A stretch of 58,213 nt of DNA from Diaporthe sp. PMI_573. Taxonomy: Eukaryota; Ascomycota; Sordariomycetes; Diaporthales; Diaporthaceae. The stretch's first letter is position 1. Each line of letters starts with the position of its first letter. The stretch lies in contig JAJTUP010000166.1 in assembly GCA_021399435.1 (NCBI GenBank), forward strand, positions 1 to 58,213. Direction: 5' to 3'. Shown one piece after another: positions 20,080 to 31,377 of the stretch. Position numbers and translations under genes: made by a program. A model generated the notes under the pieces. The model searched no databases. It was not told where the DNA came from and saw nothing but the letters and a program-made list of their open reading frames with translations.

Positions 20080-23000
20080 ATTTATTCCGCCCGGCGGGCT
20101 TAACCCGAAAGGGCAACTATTAACAATTTGACCATACATTTCCCAAGATATGCCTTGATCTCCTTAAAGCCCATGCAAAGTCCATTCTAGCTTATTTGCC
20201 TTCTTCTGCCATTTCTCTTCGGATTCTCGTGGGTTAGTAGGATTAGTAGTAGGCTGGCTTGGAGGCGATTCTCCAAGTGTTCAACGTCCTATCCTCGGCG
20301 GCTGAAGCGGTGCCTGCTGTCCGTGGCACGAGGTGATGGGTGTGGGTTCGGTGGCGGAGAGTGGTGGGTGATCGGTTAAGTGTTTTAGTTGCCCGACGGT
20401 TGGTTTGCGTCAAGTCGGCCCGTGGCTATTGCGAATCGTATCGTTGCCCGAACGGCCTCTAAGTTTGGAGACCAGTCTTTGTTATCTGATGCTGATTTTC
20501 CTCCTAGATAGAAAGAAATGTTGCTTCTGTGAGTGTTTGTACACCGGAGCATCTCCATCCGGTACGCCGTCCATTTTCTACATCGGAAGAGGAAGTGTTT
20601 TACTGTCTCTGCTGCTTGTCCACATGCGCACTGCTCTGACGGGGCTACCCCGATTCGGTGGAGGTAAGCGTTGAGTCTTGCCATGCCTGTTCTGAGTTGA
20701 GCAAGCACAGTGGCTTCCTTCCATGTTAGACGGTCATAGAGTTGCGTTGTGTGTTTGCCTGGCAATGCTGTGTCGACTCTCTTAGAGTGATTTCCAACCT
20801 TTTCTGGCAAGTGCTTGCTGGCGCCTGTCTTGGAACGAGCTACGTTGAGAGTAGTCGACCGCATCCTGGGCGTTTCTGCTTCTGGAGTGGCACCGGGACG
20901 AGTGGCCTCTCTGGCGTTTTCCTTGGCAATTTTTAGGAGCTTGTCTCCTTCGCTCGCAGGGAGCCATCGTATTGTCACTATGTTTCCGCGTTTGCGCATT
21001 TCTCCGACAGCCTCATAGATGTGGCGGGTATGCTGTTGGCCAGACTGCTGTCGAGGTTGCCGAAGGGTGAGAACGGCCGCTTTGTTGTTCGTTGATAGCA
21101 CGATACTGCTAGATCTGAGCATTGGTAGCGTGCTCAAAGCGCGTTCCGTCGCTGCCAGCTCTCCGGAGTATGGATTCTGTTCCGATCTTGCGCCGAGCGT
21201 AGAGGAAAAGGTCCCAAGCTTTGGGCTACCATAGACGGACGCGGGCAGCGAGACAGCTCCCCCAATTCCCACCACGCCGTTTCGTGCTGAGCTGCTTACG
21301 GCGATGCGCACATCGTAGTTGTCCGCTGACTGCGTCGCTGTCAAGTCCTCAGTAATGGTCTGTATGCGTTCCTCCCATGGCGATAGCGTGAACGGGTTGA
21401 TGATTTCTAACTTCTCCATTGCTATGCCTTTCAGTGCGTCTGCCACCTGGTATAGCGGCGAGCGGTGTCGTTTTCTGAACTTCCGCATTCGACACGTGTT
21501 TCTGCGTAGTGGATTGGTATCTGGCAGGGTGTGAATGTCGGTCCACAGCTTGATGGCCCGTCTCCAGAACCGGTCTCGTGCGCTGGCGATGTGAGCCTCC
21601 GCTTCTGCTACACTCGTTGCCACTGTGAGGAAGGTCCCCACGATCGCTTGCGCCGCCATTCTCTGGACCCTGTTGATGGGTCCCACGAGTTTGTCCTTGT
21701 ATGCGTGCATCCATACACTGGAGGCGTAGTCCACCACCGGGGCGACTGTGCATGTAAACAGCTGCCGCGCCGTGGATGGGGACAGGCCTCGGAGTCTCCG
21801 CAATTCCATTGCTGCCTCCAAGCCCTTGGACGCAGCCCTCGAAATGTGTTGTTTAAACTTCAGCTTCGCATCCATAACCACTCCAAGGATTTTGACATGG
21901 TCCTGAGGTTCGACAGTCTGTCCCTTGACGATGAAAGGTAGCGCGTCCGTCTTGTGTAAATTGCGAGTGAAGTGTATGATTGCTGTCTTATCAGCCTCGA
22001 ATGTTGCACCGCTCCTTCTCTCCCAATCCAAGGCGTTCTTGATAATGGCGTCGATGCCTTCCCGGTTGCTCCGTGCCGTGGGTCCCGTGACCCACGCGTT
22101 GAAGTCGTCAATGAAGGCTATCGCACCCCCATAACTATCGATTCGTCGTTGCACTAGGTCTGCGTTGAAGAAGAGGAATAGAATCGGAGACAGGGGAGAG
22201 CCCTGTGGTAGACCAGCCTGCGGTAAGCTCTGAACCTTAGAGGACTGCCCGTTAACTTGGATCGTTGCTGTACGCTCCGAGCAGAATGCCTCTATCCATC
22301 GGAGCAGTCCCTCTGGGATGCCTCGCGCCCTCATCCGCTGAAGAAGTCTTTCCTTGCAGACTCCGTTGTAGGCCCCTTTGACATCAAAACTGATCAGGCT
22401 GACTATCTTTCGACCTCGCCAGGCAGTATAGATCTGTTCTTGGAGCAGCACGAGCGCTTGTTCCGCAGACCGCTGTTTACGGGCCCCGAAGTGGTTAGTC
22501 GGGAGGAGCCCATACGTCTCGACCGCGTGAGAGATCCTTTCCGCGACTACCGATTCTAGCACTTTGCCGAGAGTTGCTAGAAGCGAGATTGGTCTCCAGG
22601 CTTTAGCCACTGTATAATCCTCTTTGCCAGGCTTCTTAAGTGGTATGATCTTGGCGTGTCGCCACTGGACGGGCAGCGTCTCCTCTGCTAGAGATGCTCG
22701 AAATAATGCGAGGACATGGTGTTTGACCACTGGCCACGTCTCTTTCCAGACTACCGCAGGCAGGCCGTCCTCGCCGGGCGCCCTCCAGGATTTTGCGGCG
22801 AACAGTTGTCGTTCCACCTCTTCCATGGTGATAGGAGGCAGCGCTAGGGGGGCTCTTTGCGGCCTGGGGCCTTCCTCTTCAATCCTCTCTGGCAAGGGAG
22901 GGAAGAAGTTGGTTAGAAGTTCTTCTGCCTGTTCCTTGTTGTCGGCGGTGACTGTTCCGTCCGCTTTGACGAGCTGTGGTACTTTTCCAAATGCTGTATC

Positions 23001-24160
23001 GTCGCCGGGCTTCAGGTACTTGGCAGCCCTCCAGATATTTCCGTTGTCTGCGAGGAACTCGTCCCAGTGCTTCTTCTTTTGTTGTCGGATAGCGTCGTGA
23101 TATTGCTTCGCAGCCCCTTTCGCCGTTTCTCCCAAGCCTAGTGCAAGTCGCCCCGCTCGTCGTTCGGCACGGGCGCGATTTCTCCAGTATGTGTATATTC
23201 GGCGCAATTGCGTCAGGTCGGTTGTCCACCATCGCTTGGCGTATGGTGATGGTCTCGCTTTTGGTGTCAAGGCGTTCACCGCCTCTAGAACCACTGACAT
23301 CAGTCTATCGGTCTGCTCCTGAACTGTGCCCCTAGACGGGGTTGGGCCCAATTCCGTTGCAATCCTGGTGTTTATTTTCTTCCAGGGTGCATTCTTGAGC
23401 AGAAGCCGGTCTTGCTGCTTCGGTACCGGGACCAAGGTGTCAAAGACTGTCTCGATTGTGCGGTGATCTGATCCGTGTTCCGCTCCGTGGACCGCACATT
23501 TTACTACCGAATCTGCTAGCTCAGCAGAAGCTAGTACCAGGTCGATGGTCGTGTCGTAATCCCACCGTGCCATGTCTTCGTGCCCCGTGGCAGCAGACTG
23601 TTCAAGGCCAGCTCGTCCATGAGGTCGATGATTCGATCCGCTTCACCCTGCCTTACCAACGACACATCGTCTCCTCCCCACAGTTGGTCGTGCCGGTTGA
23701 AGTCCCCTGAAATTACCACGTCCACCGCCATGCCTGCGTTCCGCCTTACATCCATGACTATTTTGCGTAGGTTGTCGCACGTGCCCCGCAGGGCCTGGGA
23801 ATCCTCCTTTGGTACATAGACCGACACCACCAAGACCCGTCGACCAGGGAGCCTGAGGATCGCTGCTGTCATGTCCGGGGATGGTATCGGCACTTGTTCC
23901 GCCTCCACGTCCTTATTCACCCAGAGCATACTCCGAATAGCCCATCTACCTTCCCTCCAAGTCGACGGAACCATCTTGATCCATCTGTGATGCCCCATAG
24001 GGGTAGTCAGGAGTCGACCCTGAATCCTTCGTGCTTGAGGTTCCTGGATGGCTAGCACTGTTGCGTCCTGGATTTCCTTGTCGTTCATCAAGCTGTCGTG
24101 CACTACACCCTGCTTCCTTACATTAAGCTGGATTAGCCGTAGTGTCCTATTCATGTCGGG
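20080..24160 (-). mobile_element. Non-LTR retrotransposon (LINE, Tad1-like), 5' end lacking ORF1
   Basis: Minus-strand element ending at the (AC)11 tract, with a 3' UTR (20080-20384) that contains short GC-rich inverted repeats (GCCCGCCGGGC). Only the second reading frame is recognised. 24161-24400 shows no nucleic-acid-binding ORF1 with zinc knuckles, so the copy is probably 5'-truncated. No target-site duplication was visible. Confidence 0.85.
20385..24154 (-). pseudogene. LINE ORF2: endonuclease, reverse transcriptase, RNase H-like region
   Basis: Reading begins [16 protein letters not shown] at 24154. The endonuclease motifs are [15 protein letters not shown] and GSDHRT. At about 23560 one base appears lost: the frame reading TKTWHGG must shift to [11 protein letters not shown] to continue. 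Downstream is a 1000-codon open frame. It holds the RT motifs [19 protein letters not shown] and AFIDDFNAW (FIDD at the YxDD position), a region related to RNase H, and a final CACGQ...HFLFRCRKW zinc-knuckle-like motif. In the RNase H-like part the first Asp reads Ser ([10 protein letters not shown]) and the SDN motif reads STNN. This may be typical of the clade rather than decay. One frameshift is the only clear inactivating change. Confidence 0.9.
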
Positions 24161-24816
24161 ACGGATAGAGCTTCAGTCAAAGGCGAAATGGGTTTCGCCA
24201 AAACCTTTAGTTAACTTTTTTAGTAGTGGTGGTGTGGGTCCGTGGATTAGAGGGCTTGGCGAATCATGATTGTAGTGACGGGGTACCCGGGGACACATTG
24301 CTAACAGAGCTAAGGCTGGCTGGTAGTCCGCCAGGGACCTTGCCCAAAAACTCCTAGGCTCCCATTTCTGCGTTACCGTCGTTCGTCCCATGCCTATCCC
24401 TCCTTTTCTCTCTGTACTGCCCCACTGAATTGACGTCTACGAACATGGCACTGCGGTTAGATTTTGTGCAGTATGCCTCGACCGATCTCAACCTAGGCGG
24501 TCTTGCCTATGGTGTCGATGCTTAGGTCGCCTATTACGACCGGGGGGCTGTGGGCTGTGCTGCTGACTGCATATTGCATGTTGCACAAGCCTCCGCTCCT
24601 TGCCTGCCCGTCATTACCAAGTTGCAATGTTTTCAGCTTCCCCATCATCTTTTCAACCTATCCATCAAATCACCTAATCTATCAATGCTTTCATCGGTGT
24701 CCTCCTCGTGATTCAGTGCTGCCATCGAGCTACATCAGTACGGATTCCTGCTTCTGATCCCGACCCAACCTGGTCCGTCCACACACCCGATACGACCACA
24801 GACCCTGCCTTAAACA
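24161..24816. other. LINE 5' flank and HET-NACHT-WD40 upstream region; no gene seen
   Basis: No recognisable coding sequence. 24600-24816 is pyrimidine-rich and carries a CAAT-like and AC-rich leader immediately before the ATG at 24817, so it likely contains the promoter and 5' UTR of the next gene. Confidence 0.4.
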
Positions 24817-27800
24817 ATGCGACTCTTGTACAAATGTGGAGAGGAATTCAAGCTGAAGGAATTTCCGGCTCCCGATATACCCAGATACGCCATACTATCG
24901 CACACATGGGGCTCCGAGAACGAGGAGGTCACTTTTCAAGACCTGGGTTATGGTTCTGGGAGGGGTAAAATTGGCTTCGATAAGATCGAATTCTGCGCGG
25001 CACGAGCGGAACAAGATGACCTACAATATTTATGGGTTGATACTTGCTGCATCGATAAGTCGAACAAAGCCGAGCTATCCGAGGCAATCAACTCTATGTT
25101 CCGCTGGTACCAAGATGCAGCTCGATGCTACGTATACTTATCAGATGTCTCGACTGCTCGTTGCAGAGATGATAATCAGCAGTCTGAGCACATCTGGGAG
25201 GCAGCCTTCCGGCAGAGTCGGTGGTTTACTCGAGGCTGGACGCTCCAAGAACTCCTAGGCCCTACATCCGTCGAGTTCTTCTCACGGGAGGGTCAGCGAC
25301 TTGGTGACAAAAAGTCTCTCGAGCAACAAATTCACAAGATCACAGGGATCGCTATTCCAGCACTTCAGGGAAGCAATCTTGCTCAATTCAGTGACGAGGA
25401 GCGCTTTGGATGGGCAAGGACAAGGGAAACCACGCTTAAAGAAGATTGGGCATACTGTCTCCAAGGTATTTTTGGCGTTTCCATGCCAGTTACCTACGGC
25501 GAGGGCAAAGCACAGGCAATTTTCCGGCTCAAGGAAGAAATCAAAGGTATGCAAAGTATTTCTTGCTAATCTGAATGTCTTTTGTCTTCTTTTGGTTTTT
25601 TAGAAAGAAAAAAGAACCCCCCCCCCCAAAAAAAAGGGAAGAAAAGACAGCTGACAAAGATATATTCTTTCTAGAAAACAAGGCATGCCTTAAACACCTA
25701 CATGCAACTAATCCCCGCGACGACAAACAGCGCATTGAGCAGGCCAAAGGGGGTCTGCTGCATGACTGTTACAAGTGGATCCTGGCGAATGACGACTTCC
25801 AACGTTGGCAAAATGGTCAGAATCAGCTCCTCTGGATCAGAGGCGACCCTGGCAAAGGGAAGACAATGTTGCTCTATGGAGTCATCAACGAATTGAAGAG
25901 ACTGCCGGCCACAAACACATCCTACTTCTTTTGCCAGGCCACGAATGCACGCATCAACACCGCCACGGCGGTACTGCGTGGTCTCATCTACCTGCTCATC
26001 GACCGGCGGCCATCACTCATATCGCACATTCGGGACAAGTACGACAGAGCTGGCAAACAGCTGTTCGAGGATGCGAATTCCTGGATTGCTTTGTCTGACA
26101 TCTTCACCAACACCCTAGATCTAGGTCTGGGCACAACATACCTGGTCATTGATGCGCTTGACGAATGTATTATGGGCCTGAGTGACCTTATGCGTCTTGT
26201 TCTCCAGACATCGACGACTAATTCCCGAGTCAAATGGGTCGTGTCTAGTCGCAACTGGCCGGATATCGAAAAGGCCTTCAGCAAAGCGCAGAACTTTGGT
26301 GTCTCCCTTGAATTAAATGAAAAGTCTGTTTCCACAGCTGTGGCTACTTATATTAAATTCAAGGTGGAAACCTTAGCAAAGGACAATGACTACGACCTTG
26401 ATACACATGACACTGTTCAAAGCTACTTGACACATAATGCGGGCGGTACGTTTCTCTGGGTGGCATTGGTCTGTCAAGAACTCGCAGAACTGTCAGCTTG
26501 GGCGGTGGATGAAGAGCGTCTAGCCATGTTTTCCCCTGGATTAGAAGCCCTTTACAAGAGAATGATGGACCAAATCGATATTTCAAGACATCCTCAGCTC
26601 TGCAAATCAATCCTAGCGACTCTTTCGGTCATATATCGACCCATCACTCTGGACGAGCTACCTTCTTTGGTTGACATTCCTCTTAGAGCTGTTGGCAAGG
26701 ACAAGGCCCTTTCAGAGATCATAGGAACCTGCGGCTCTTTTCTGTCACTACGGGATCGGACAGTCTTCTTCACCCACCAGTCTGCAAAGGATTTCCTCAC
26801 TAAGGAAGAATCACAAACTATCTTTCCTAATGGGGAAGAAATCGAACACCAGGCCATCCTAGCAAGATCGATCAAAGCCATGTCTCAGATCCTCCACAAG
26901 GACATATACAGCCTGCTCCACCCTGGTATTTCGATCGAAGAAGTCAAAGGCAAATGTCCAAATCCCAACCCGCTCGCCCCAATTCAATATGCATGCGTGC
27001 ACTGGATTGAACATTTTCGCGAAGCCCAAAATGCCTCCGACAATGTTATCATTAGTACTTTCCTTAGGAAGCACTTCCTTCACTGGTTCGAAGCTTTGAG
27101 TATTCTTGAGAGCACTTCCCAAGGTGTGCTTGCGTTGTCTAAGATACTATCTCTGCTAGAGGTGAGCTCCCATGTACTGCAAAAGAGAAGTCCCATATTA
27201 ATTGGTCAAGAAATCAGCACCAAAGTCCAAACTTGTTGCCCTGGCTCACGACATGCATCGATTTGCTCGTTCTTTCAAGGGCATAGTTGAGAAAGCTCCT
27301 CTCCAAGCATATACATCAGCACTTGTCTTTAGCCCGACCTCTAGTTTGACCAGAAAGATTTTTCAAGGCGAAGGGCCAGACTGGATTGTTCGCAAGCCTC
27401 AGGTAGAAGGGAACTGGGATGCCTGCTTGATGACGCTCGAGGGCCACAGCGGCTGGGTCTTCTCCGTGGCCTTCTCACCGGACGGCCGCCAAATCGCGTC
27501 TGGCTCAAAAGATGACACCATCAAGGTCTGGGATGCCGAGAGCGGCGGGTGTTTAGCAACGCTCAAGGGCCACAGCCGCTCGGTCTTCTCCGTGGCCTTC
27601 TCACCGGACGGCCGCCAAATCGCGTCTGGCTCGTACGATGACACCATCAAGGTCTGGGATGCCGAGAGCGGCGGGTGTTTGGCAACGCTTGAAGTTGGCA
27701 AATCGATACAGACATTGAAATTCGACCATACCAATTCACATCTACTACATACAGACAAAGGAGAAATTTTATTCCAAGACTTATCCGACTTTGCAGCTAT

Positions 27801-28041
27801 AAATCCGTCTGCAACCGCATCTCCTCTCTGGCATCCCAACCAAATTAGTTACGGCCTTAGTTCCGATGGTTCATGGATTACGTGGAAAGGCCAAAACGTA
27901 CTTTGGCTGCCCCAAGTATTCCGGGCGAGGTCCTCTGATATCTTCCAGGAAACTGTTTGTATTGGGTCTCCATCAGGCCGGCTCTGGACACTTCAGTTTT
28001 CATCAACCAAACATCCTATTCCCTTATCTTTGCTCTATTAA
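24817..28041 (+). CDS. HET-NACHT-WD40 protein (HNWD/STAND class, heterokaryon-incompatibility type)
   Basis: Three exons: 24817-25546, 25651-27161 and from 27211 (or 27226) to 28041, about 1020 residues. Residues 1-240 are a HET domain (MRLLYKCGEEF, AILSHTWG, YLWVDTCCIDK, RGWTLQELLGP). The NACHT P-loop GDPGKGKT is at about 308, with LVIDALDEC as Walker B and WVVSSRNW following. The C-terminus has two WD40 repeats (GHSGWVFSVAFSPDG, then TIKVWD) from about 821 and a degenerate tail. The start matches the family. Intron 1 contains C11 and A8 runs just before its CAG acceptor. In Podospora such proteins (HET-E, HET-D, HET-R) sense non-self through the WD repeats, and the HET domain triggers cell death. 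All domains are intact here. Two canonical repeats is few for the family, so the ligand surface may be contracted. Confidence 0.92.
27433..27684 (+). repeat. Two near-identical 126-bp WD40-coding repeats
   Basis: The units starting near 27433 and 27559 differ at only a handful of bases. They encode 42-residue WD repeats that vary at a few surface positions (GWV/RSV, KDD/YDD). Confidence 0.9.
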
Positions 28042-28369
28042 GCTCTCTCCATCAATTCTTTCGGATTTTTCTTCAAAGAGGGGTCGAAGGGGATAGGCGT
28101 AATTTATAAGGTTTTTTCTTGTTATATTTGTCCTCTATGGAAGGTTCCAGAACTTTTACATGTATCCGCTACGAAAAACTTTCATGTATCCTACAACTAC
28201 AGTACAGCACAGCTCATGCGTCCAACTAAAGTTACAGCGTGCAGCATTTGGTTCAGGTGATTATATTCCAGAGGTACAAGATCAGACGCTGGGATCGAAC
28301 CAAGAAGGCATACGAGTATACAGCGCCTGTTGGCCAAAGTAGGATTTCTAAGCTAGGATAGTGCAGTGA
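28042..28369. other. 3' flank of the HET-NACHT-WD40 gene; no gene seen
   Basis: Short open frames only, with no recognisable motif. 28060-28130 is T-rich and may hold the transcript end. Confidence 0.4.
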
Positions 28370-28666
28370 CCATTTCTGGCCCTTGCCGCAAACGAACGCA
28401 AGCAGAAGGCTCGCCGAACGTACCGCGAGATCCTAGCTGAACCGCGCTCCAAGAAGATCACTACCTATCAGGCTACTGGAGACTGGCTCACGCGATGGCG
28501 GAACGCTATTAACGAAGCCCAAGATGTCAAGCTCCAAGAAGCAACAGAGCCCGACCAGTGGCTCAATGACCTAACAGACGCCCTACGGTCTACACCGATG
28601 GAGTCATGGATCAATGCCGACAACGTCACCCAAACGGACCAGGTCAGAGCAGGCACACTCACCGTA
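28370..28666 (+). pseudogene. Retrotransposon Gag-like relic
   Basis: An open frame without start reads as a charged helical protein: ANERKQKARRTYREIL, then DWLTRWRNAINEAQ, then DQWLNDLTDALR. The W-x3-W spacing and helical pattern resemble fungal Copia-type Gag. It is cut on the right by the hAT terminal repeat at 28667 and fades on the left near 28370. No Pol was found nearby. Confidence 0.4.
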
Positions 28667-30606
28667 GGGATGCCCAGGTACATGTACGAGACCTTTCGTA
28701 CAGTGTACGAGTACGAGAAGGTTCGTACTCGTACATGTACTCGTACATCTTGAGTGAGTTTGTCCAACTGCCTTTTTAGGTTTAGTGTCAGGGGCTGCCG
28801 GCCGGGCTTGCAGGGCTGCCCAACCGCGACTTTCCGGCCCTATCATCTTCTTCGCCCAGCCACAACTCTGGATCTTTTCTCCCTTAAACCTCTCTGCGAA
28901 GCTATCACGATGGCTAAAGACAGCGAGAGACACTTTCTTTTTGTCCGTGCCACGCCTACGGGCAAGAGTACAGTCTCCCGATGCAAATACTGCTCCAAAG
29001 AGGTTACGTGGACCTCGAATAGCCGTCTCAGCGACCATCTCGCAAAGTGTGAGGATTTCAGGAAGAAGCATCCAGTCCAAGCCAAGCTGAAGGAGAAAGC
29101 TCAAGCAAAGCTAACAGATACGGGTATTACGGCTCTGCCAACTGAGCAGTCAAAGAAGCTACAATATCTCGCATCTAACGCAGTAATCGCCAGCGGCCGA
29201 CCCTTCTCCCTCTTTGAGCACAGCGCCTGGGACGCCTTTTTCGCTGAGGGTATTCCCGGCTTCAAGCCTCCTGATCGAAAAGCCGTTACTCGCCTCCTTC
29301 CGACTATCTATAAGAGTTATCGTGACGAGGTATTGAAGAAGCTTCGCGTAGCTCCGCGCCTTAACCTGATCTTCGACGCCTCTGCTAATATTGCTACTAA
29401 CCGGATTATCAATATTGCGGTCCAAGTACCCAACGGAGCAGCGTTCTACTGGAAGACCTTTGATACTGGCGAGATTGAGCATACAGCGGAGGAGTATATC
29501 AATCTAATTTGGCCCCAACTCGAAGAGATCTGCGAGAGCGACTGGACTCGGATTAACAGTATCTGTACTGATACTGATAGCACGATGAGGACAACCCACG
29601 AGATACTTAGCAAGACGAAAGAGCTAGGGAGCTGCTTCTTCTCCCTCTGTGACTCTCACGGGCTTCAGTTATTGATCAAAGACGTCCTCTTGATGGAGTG
29701 CTTTGCAGCCATATTTGAGGAAGCTACCAACATTGTGAGATTTTTCTCAAAATCAAAGCTGCAGCTATCACGGTTGCGCGCCTGCCAGAAAGCGCTATAT
29801 AGCGGCAAGACAAAGGCATTTATCAAGAGGTATAAGTTCAGCAACTCTATTATTAAAATACCTACTAAGTTTCCTTCTCCTTAATAGTGTAATTACCCGA
29901 TGGGGCTCCCAATACAATGCCCTCCTCTCAGTACTGGCCAACCGAGACGCCCTCCGTGCCTATGCCCGGCGGAAGGATGTCCATATCGCCCGTGAGAAGG
30001 ATAAGCGGCTTGTCCTTCTGCCCCCGGTACTCGAATCGATCAACAGCGGCGTCTTCTGGGACCAGCTAGAGTTCTTGCCCCCGTTAGCGAGTTTCAGCAC
30101 GCCTCGGAGGCTGACCGCTCCCATATTGGCCACGCAGTGCCGCGTTGGCTGAGTATCAAAGCTCGCTGGAAAGATATCGAAGACTCGAAGCAATATACAA
30201 GCGTGCCGTGGGAGGATATCTACCGTATCTGGAAGGCGAGGTTTGAGACTCAGACATACCCTATCCACTTTGTTGCAAATGCCCTCAGGCCGGAGACTAT
30301 AGCAACCCTTAACGAGAAGCTGGCTGCACAAGACTATAAGATTGTGATAGATTTCTTAAAGGAGAGTCTTACAGATAGAGGTGATTATCGCGAGGTTATT
30401 AAGGAGTTTAATGACTTCCGCAACCAGCGCGGTTTTGAGGATGAGGATGACTGAAAATATCACGAAATTTTGGACAAATGAAGCCACAACATGTCCCAAA
30501 AGGGTAAGCCCAAAAAGCCGTACATGTACGGCTGTCGCTGTACATTGTACGGCGGCCTCTCGTACATGTACCGTACCGTACATGTACTCGTACAAGTGGG
30601 CATCCC
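28667..30606 (+). mobile_element. hAT element with GTAC-palindrome subterminal arrays
   Basis: Ten-base inverted ends GGGATGCCCA (28667-28676) and TGGGCATCCC (30597-30606) bound the element. Just inside each end is a dense array of GTACATGTAC, GTACGAGTAC and TCGTACA palindromes (28677-28752 and 30519-30596). The enclosed transposase is described separately. The expected 8-bp target duplication is not visible. Confidence 0.7.
28910..30454 (+). pseudogene. BED-finger/DUF659-type hAT transposase, frameshifted and lacking the dimerisation domain
   Basis: Starts at the ATG at 28910 (MAKDSERHFLFV). A BED finger (RCKYCSKEVTW then LSDHLAKC) is followed by the DUF659-type region with LIFDASANIATNR, ICTDTDSTM and LCDSHGLQLLIKD. 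An intron (29830-29887, donor GTATAAG, branch CTAAG, acceptor AATAG) joins to VITRWGSQYNALLSVL. At about 30085 a one-base shift moves the coding frame, which then runs EFQHASEADRSHIGHAV to a stop at 30454. The C-terminal hAT dimerisation motif (SxxxERxFS) is absent. One frameshift plus this absence suggest an inactive copy, though the C-terminus may be naturally short in this group. Confidence 0.8.
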
Positions 30607-31369
30607 GATATCGGACAACGGAAGGCTTTGAGCAAAAGGCCAGCAATTTGATCGGGCTAGGCAACGGTGTAATTCGCACGGTGGTCAATGTTGATCTTGG
30701 TCGATATACAGGGCTGGTATACGCAATGGAGTCATTACTGGAGGCGCAGCACCTGCAACTTTGTCGGTTTGGAGAGCCAACTCCGGGAGCGGTTGCGTGG
30801 CGTGAATTTGGCACCCACTTCGCCGGCAGGCGTATGGGGCAACCGAAAGGAAGACCCACAGGTAAGCGTGCCCTCACAGAGGTTAAGTCCTTTAAAATGT
30901 GTCTACTACTCTTTGCTGTGAAACCCTACTACAATTACTCCACTTAATAAAGGGCAAAAGTCCTCATCACCTGCTCAGCCATGTTGTGTTTCTTGTAGCA
31001 GCAATTAATCCGAGTTGGATGGAAAAATACACAATTTGCCGACAATTCATGGCATCATGGCATCATTTGGTATTGGAAACCTGAGTGTTTGGTATATTCA
31101 CAGGTAATCCGATTTAGGTATAGCCCGAATGGGATGCTGACACGTTACCCCACATCAGCCCATCCTACTCAAGTACTTATTTAACCCCATCAATCTGCCT
31201 TTCTTTCGTCCACAAGCCAGATTCCACCATTGTCCCTTACCGCCTGTTGGTACCAGAACCATGACCAGACGACGACGAAGAAGAGCCTTGGCCGTTCTTT
31301 AACTCACAAAACTTTTAGATGCCGTTTCTAAACAAGCTTGAAAAATATGTGTAGTCTGCGTATGCCCGG
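30607..31369. other. No gene supported
   Basis: 30620-30870 has protein-like composition in one frame (SQLRERLRGVN and similar) and could be the far side of the broken Gag relic, but I cannot show it. 31100-31369 shows a promoter-like T/C-rich stretch and no open frame of note. Confidence 0.35.
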
Positions 31370-31377
31370 CCCTTGCG
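31370..31377. repeat. Left 8-bp target-site duplication CCCTTGCG
   Basis: Identical direct copy at 32549-32556, exactly abutting the inverted ends of the enclosed element. Confidence 0.95.
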
